Of a stretch of 64,000 nt of DNA, positions 62,329-64,000 are shown piece after piece (the stretch's first letter is position 1; each line of letters opens with the position of its first letter). Source of the DNA: HK1 sp965215295 (GTDB lineage: Bacteria; Pseudomonadota; Gammaproteobacteria; HK1). Below the pieces are notes generated by a model. That model had not been told where the DNA came from and searched no databases. It saw only the letters and a program-made list of their open reading frames with translations. Position numbers and translations under genes: made by a program. Where the stretch lies: NCBI GenBank assembly GCA_965215295.1, contig OZ244045.1, forward strand, positions 3,410,001 through 3,474,000, read 5' to 3'.

Positions 62329-62397
62329 GTGCGGCTGCCTCATGCCCCCGCCCTCCATGACGCCCTGGAGGCCACGCGCATTCCCGCTCCGAGACCC

Positions 62398-63501
62398 ATG
62401 ATGCGATCGAAACAGCCGTCTCCCCATCCTTGCGTTGCGCTGCGTTGCATCGGCCTGGTGGCGTTGCTGGCCCTGCTGGCCGGATGCGGGGACGAGGAGC
62501 CGGTGCGGGAGCTTCCTCTGCGCACGGTCCGTCACGTCACGGTGACGCCGGAGCCGGGTCGCCGGGTCCGCACCTTCAGCGGCGTGTCCCGCGCCGCGCA
62601 GCAGGCCAGCCTGAGCTTCAAGGTCGCCGGCACCATCAGCGTGCTGGATGCGGCGGTCGGAGGCGGAGTCCGCAAGGGGCAGATCATCGCCGGACTGGAC
62701 CCGTCAGGCTTCCGGCTCCGGTTGCAGCGGGCGGAGGCGGAGCTGCTGCGGGCCGAAGCGGAGCGGAGGAATGCCGCCGCGAGCTATGAGCGCGTCAAGG
62801 GACTGTACGAAAACCGCAGTGCCTCCCGCACCGAGCTGGATGCGGCCCGGGCCGCGTCGGAATCCACGAACGCCCTGGTGACTGCCGCCACCCGTGCCGT
62901 GGAGCTGGCGAGACTCGACCTGTCCTACACCCGTCTCGAGGTGCGGCAGGACTGCTCGGTGGTGGACGTCGTTGCGGATGTCGGGGAGAACGTCGGTGCC
63001 GGACAGCCGGTGGTGGAGGTCGATTGCGGAGATTATCCGGAGGTCGCCATCACGGTCCCGGAGACTCTCATCGCGCACTTCATCCGGGGCCTGTCCGGGG
63101 AAGTCACGTTCGACTCGCTGCCGGGCCGGACCTTTCCGGGCGTGGTCTCGGAGGTGGGCGTCGCCGCCACCGGCACCGCGTTTCCGGTCACCGTGCGCAT
63201 GGAGGAAGCCGAGGGGGTGCGTTCCGGCCTCGCCGCGCAGGTGGGCTTTGCATTCGACCTTGGCGAGCCGACCACGATTCTGCCCGCGGTATCGGTCGCG
63301 GAGGACGAACGGGGACGCTTCGTCTACACGCTGGCTGACGGCGACGAGGCGGGCGTGGGCGTGATCCGGCGCAAACCCGTCGAGGTGGGAGAGCTGACGT
63401 CACGGGGCCTCGAGGTGATCTCGGGCGTCTCCTCCGGCGACCGGGTCGTCACGGCCGGCATCTCCGTCATTCGGGACGGCATGAAGGTCAGGGTCGACTG
63501 A
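62398..63501 (+). CDS. RND efflux periplasmic adaptor lipoprotein
   Basis: A 367-residue adaptor with a lipoprotein signal: ALRCIGLVALLALLAGCGDEE has the lipobox LAGC, so Cys at ~30 is lipidated. Then AAQQASLSFKVAGTISVLDAAVGGGVRKGQIIAGLD (first lipoyl half), a hairpin of ~75 residues, LSYTRLEVRQDCSVVDVVADVGENVGAGQPVVEVD, and the barrel domain. It links the pump at 63513 to the TolC-fusion protein. The open frame extends to 62329 right after the TolC stop, but the lipobox sets the start at 62398 or 62401. Its stop is 12 bases before the pump ATG. Confidence 0.9.
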   Translation: MMRSKQPSPHPCVALRCIGLVALLALLAGCGDEEPVRELPLRTVRHVTVTPEPGRRVRTFSGVSRAAQQASLSFKVAGTISVLDAAVGGGVRKGQIIAGLDPSGFRLRLQRAEAELLRAEAERRNAAASYERVKGLYENRSASRTELDAARAASESTNALVTAATRAVELARLDLSYTRLEVRQDCSVVDVVADVGENVGAGQPVVEVDCGDYPEVAITVPETLIAHFIRGLSGEVTFDSLPGRTFPGVVSEVGVAATGTAFPVTVRMEEAEGVRSGLAAQVGFAFDLGEPTTILPAVSVAEDERGRFVYTLADGDEAGVGVIRRKPVEVGELTSRGLEVISGVSSGDRVVTAGISVIRDGMKVRVD

Positions 63502-63512
63502 CCGGGTCCGAC

Positions 63513-64000
63513 ATGGCAGGCGTCACGGATTCGGCGGTGCGGCATCGCGTCGTCGTGTACACACTGGCGGCACTGGTGGTGCTCTACGGCGCCATCGCCT
63601 ACTTCGACCTGCCCAAGCAGCAGGATCCGGGGTTCACAATCCGGGCGGCGGTGATTGCCACGCGGTTTCCCGGGGCCAGTCCGCTGCGGGTGGAACAGCT
63701 CGTCACGGATCGGATCGAGCAGGCCATACAGGAGATGCCGGAGCTCGACAACGTCGTCAGCGAATCCCGTCCGGGGCTTTCCCGCATTACCGCCAACTTC
63801 AAGGAGAGCCATACCGACATGCGGCCCATCTTCGACGACCTGCGCCGCAAGGTGGAGGCGGTCGACGACTTGCCCGATGGCGCCCGCGACCCGGTGGTGA
63901 ACGACGAGTACGGCGACGTGTTCGGCAGTGTGTACGCCCTCACGGGGGAAGGTTTCAGTCATGGCGAGCTCGGCGACATCGCCGAGGATATCCGCGACCG
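63513..64000 (+). CDS. RND efflux pump, N-terminal part (cut by window edge)
   Basis: An open frame of 162 residues to the end of the window, with ATG at 63513. It begins MAGVTDSAVRHRVVVYTLAA and has TM1 VYTLAALVVLYGAIAYFDLP, then KQQDPGFTIRAAVIATRFPGASPLRVEQLVTDRIEQAIQEMPELDNVVSES, a porter domain as in AcrB/MexB relatives. No stop is present because the window ends. It follows the adaptor lipoprotein by 12 bases and completes a three-gene tripartite pump. Confidence 0.9.
   Translation, partial: MAGVTDSAVRHRVVVYTLAALVVLYGAIAYFDLPKQQDPGFTIRAAVIATRFPGASPLRVEQLVTDRIEQAIQEMPELDNVVSESRPGLSRITANFKESHTDMRPIFDDLRRKVEAVDDLPDGARDPVVNDEYGDVFGSVYALTGEGFSHGELGDIAEDIRD

Noticed and set aside
59854..62535. 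Minus-strand frame of about 890 codons opposite the TolC fusion
   Set aside because: The plus strand has a signal peptide and TolC fold; the antisense frame has no features.

Overview
The window comes from a GC-rich Gram-negative bacterium. Two RND efflux systems, a TolC-type outer-membrane protein, a type V autotransporter barrel and periplasmic signal peptides all require an outer membrane. The gene content (fused isobutyryl-CoA mutase, NaChBac-like channel, PmbA/TldE, several Uma2-type nuclease-fold proteins) fits a proteobacterium, possibly marine or host-associated, but no rRNA or other phylogenetic marker is present, so the class (alpha or gamma) is left open. I found no tRNA, rRNA or CRISPR array.

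Layout. 0-2.3 kb: the end of an unknown gene converging on an Hsp70-like ATPase. 2.7-5.5 kb: an HD-domain protein and an Fe(II)/2OG dioxygenase (a PhnZ/PhnY-like pair, convergent), then TatD. 5.6-15.2 kb: a tightly packed minus-strand operon with a DISARM-like core (DrmA-like helicase, DUF1998 protein), a UvrD-like helicase, an unknown protein and a NERD-domain helicase, with no methyltransferase or PLD protein. 15.7-24.4 kb: mostly housekeeping genes on the plus strand (Uma2, IcmF, NRDE, HIT, HAD dehalogenase, SDR, TldE/PmbA). 24.4-28.7 kb: sulfatase-modifying-type protein, voltage-gated channel, universal stress protein, Uma2. 28.9-37.6 kb: an accessory island with an AAA/PD-(D/E)XK protein, a Sel1 relic, an MNT-HEPN fusion directly followed by a very short DUF4236 gene, an AAA-TOPRIM ATPase of low GC, relics of a RelE-type toxin and a MOBF relaxase, and an MmeI-like restriction-modification protein. 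37.8-40.6 kb: an iron-binding periplasmic protein behind Fur-box-like sequences, and a DUF2325 protein. 40.8-45.9 kb: VOC protein and an RND pump with its adaptor. 46.2-51.3 kb: a 1692-residue autotransporter with Ig-like repeats, preceded by a run of 29 C. 51.7-56.3 kb: stand-alone RAM domain, agmatinase-family enzyme, CocE-type hydrolase, gamma-glutamyl-GABA hydrolase. 56.4-58.9 kb: a three-gene operon of AAA ATPase (DUF3696), PIN-like nuclease and RNA ligase. 59.2 kb: Rpn-nuclease relic. 60-64 kb: a second efflux operon whose TolC protein carries an N-terminal substrate-binding-protein domain, cut by the window edge.

How the parts work together. At least four blocks look like mobile-element or phage conflict systems (the DISARM-like operon, MNT-HEPN, the AAA-TOPRIM/MmeI-like pair, and the ATPase-PIN-RNA ligase operon), set between conserved metabolic genes. 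The strongest candidate for an undescribed system is the ATPase-PIN-RNA ligase operon, where one gene would cut RNA and the next could reseal it. The DISARM-like operon without a modification gene is the second. A separate structural oddity is that several genes carry a tandem extra copy of their own 3' end just after the stop codon.
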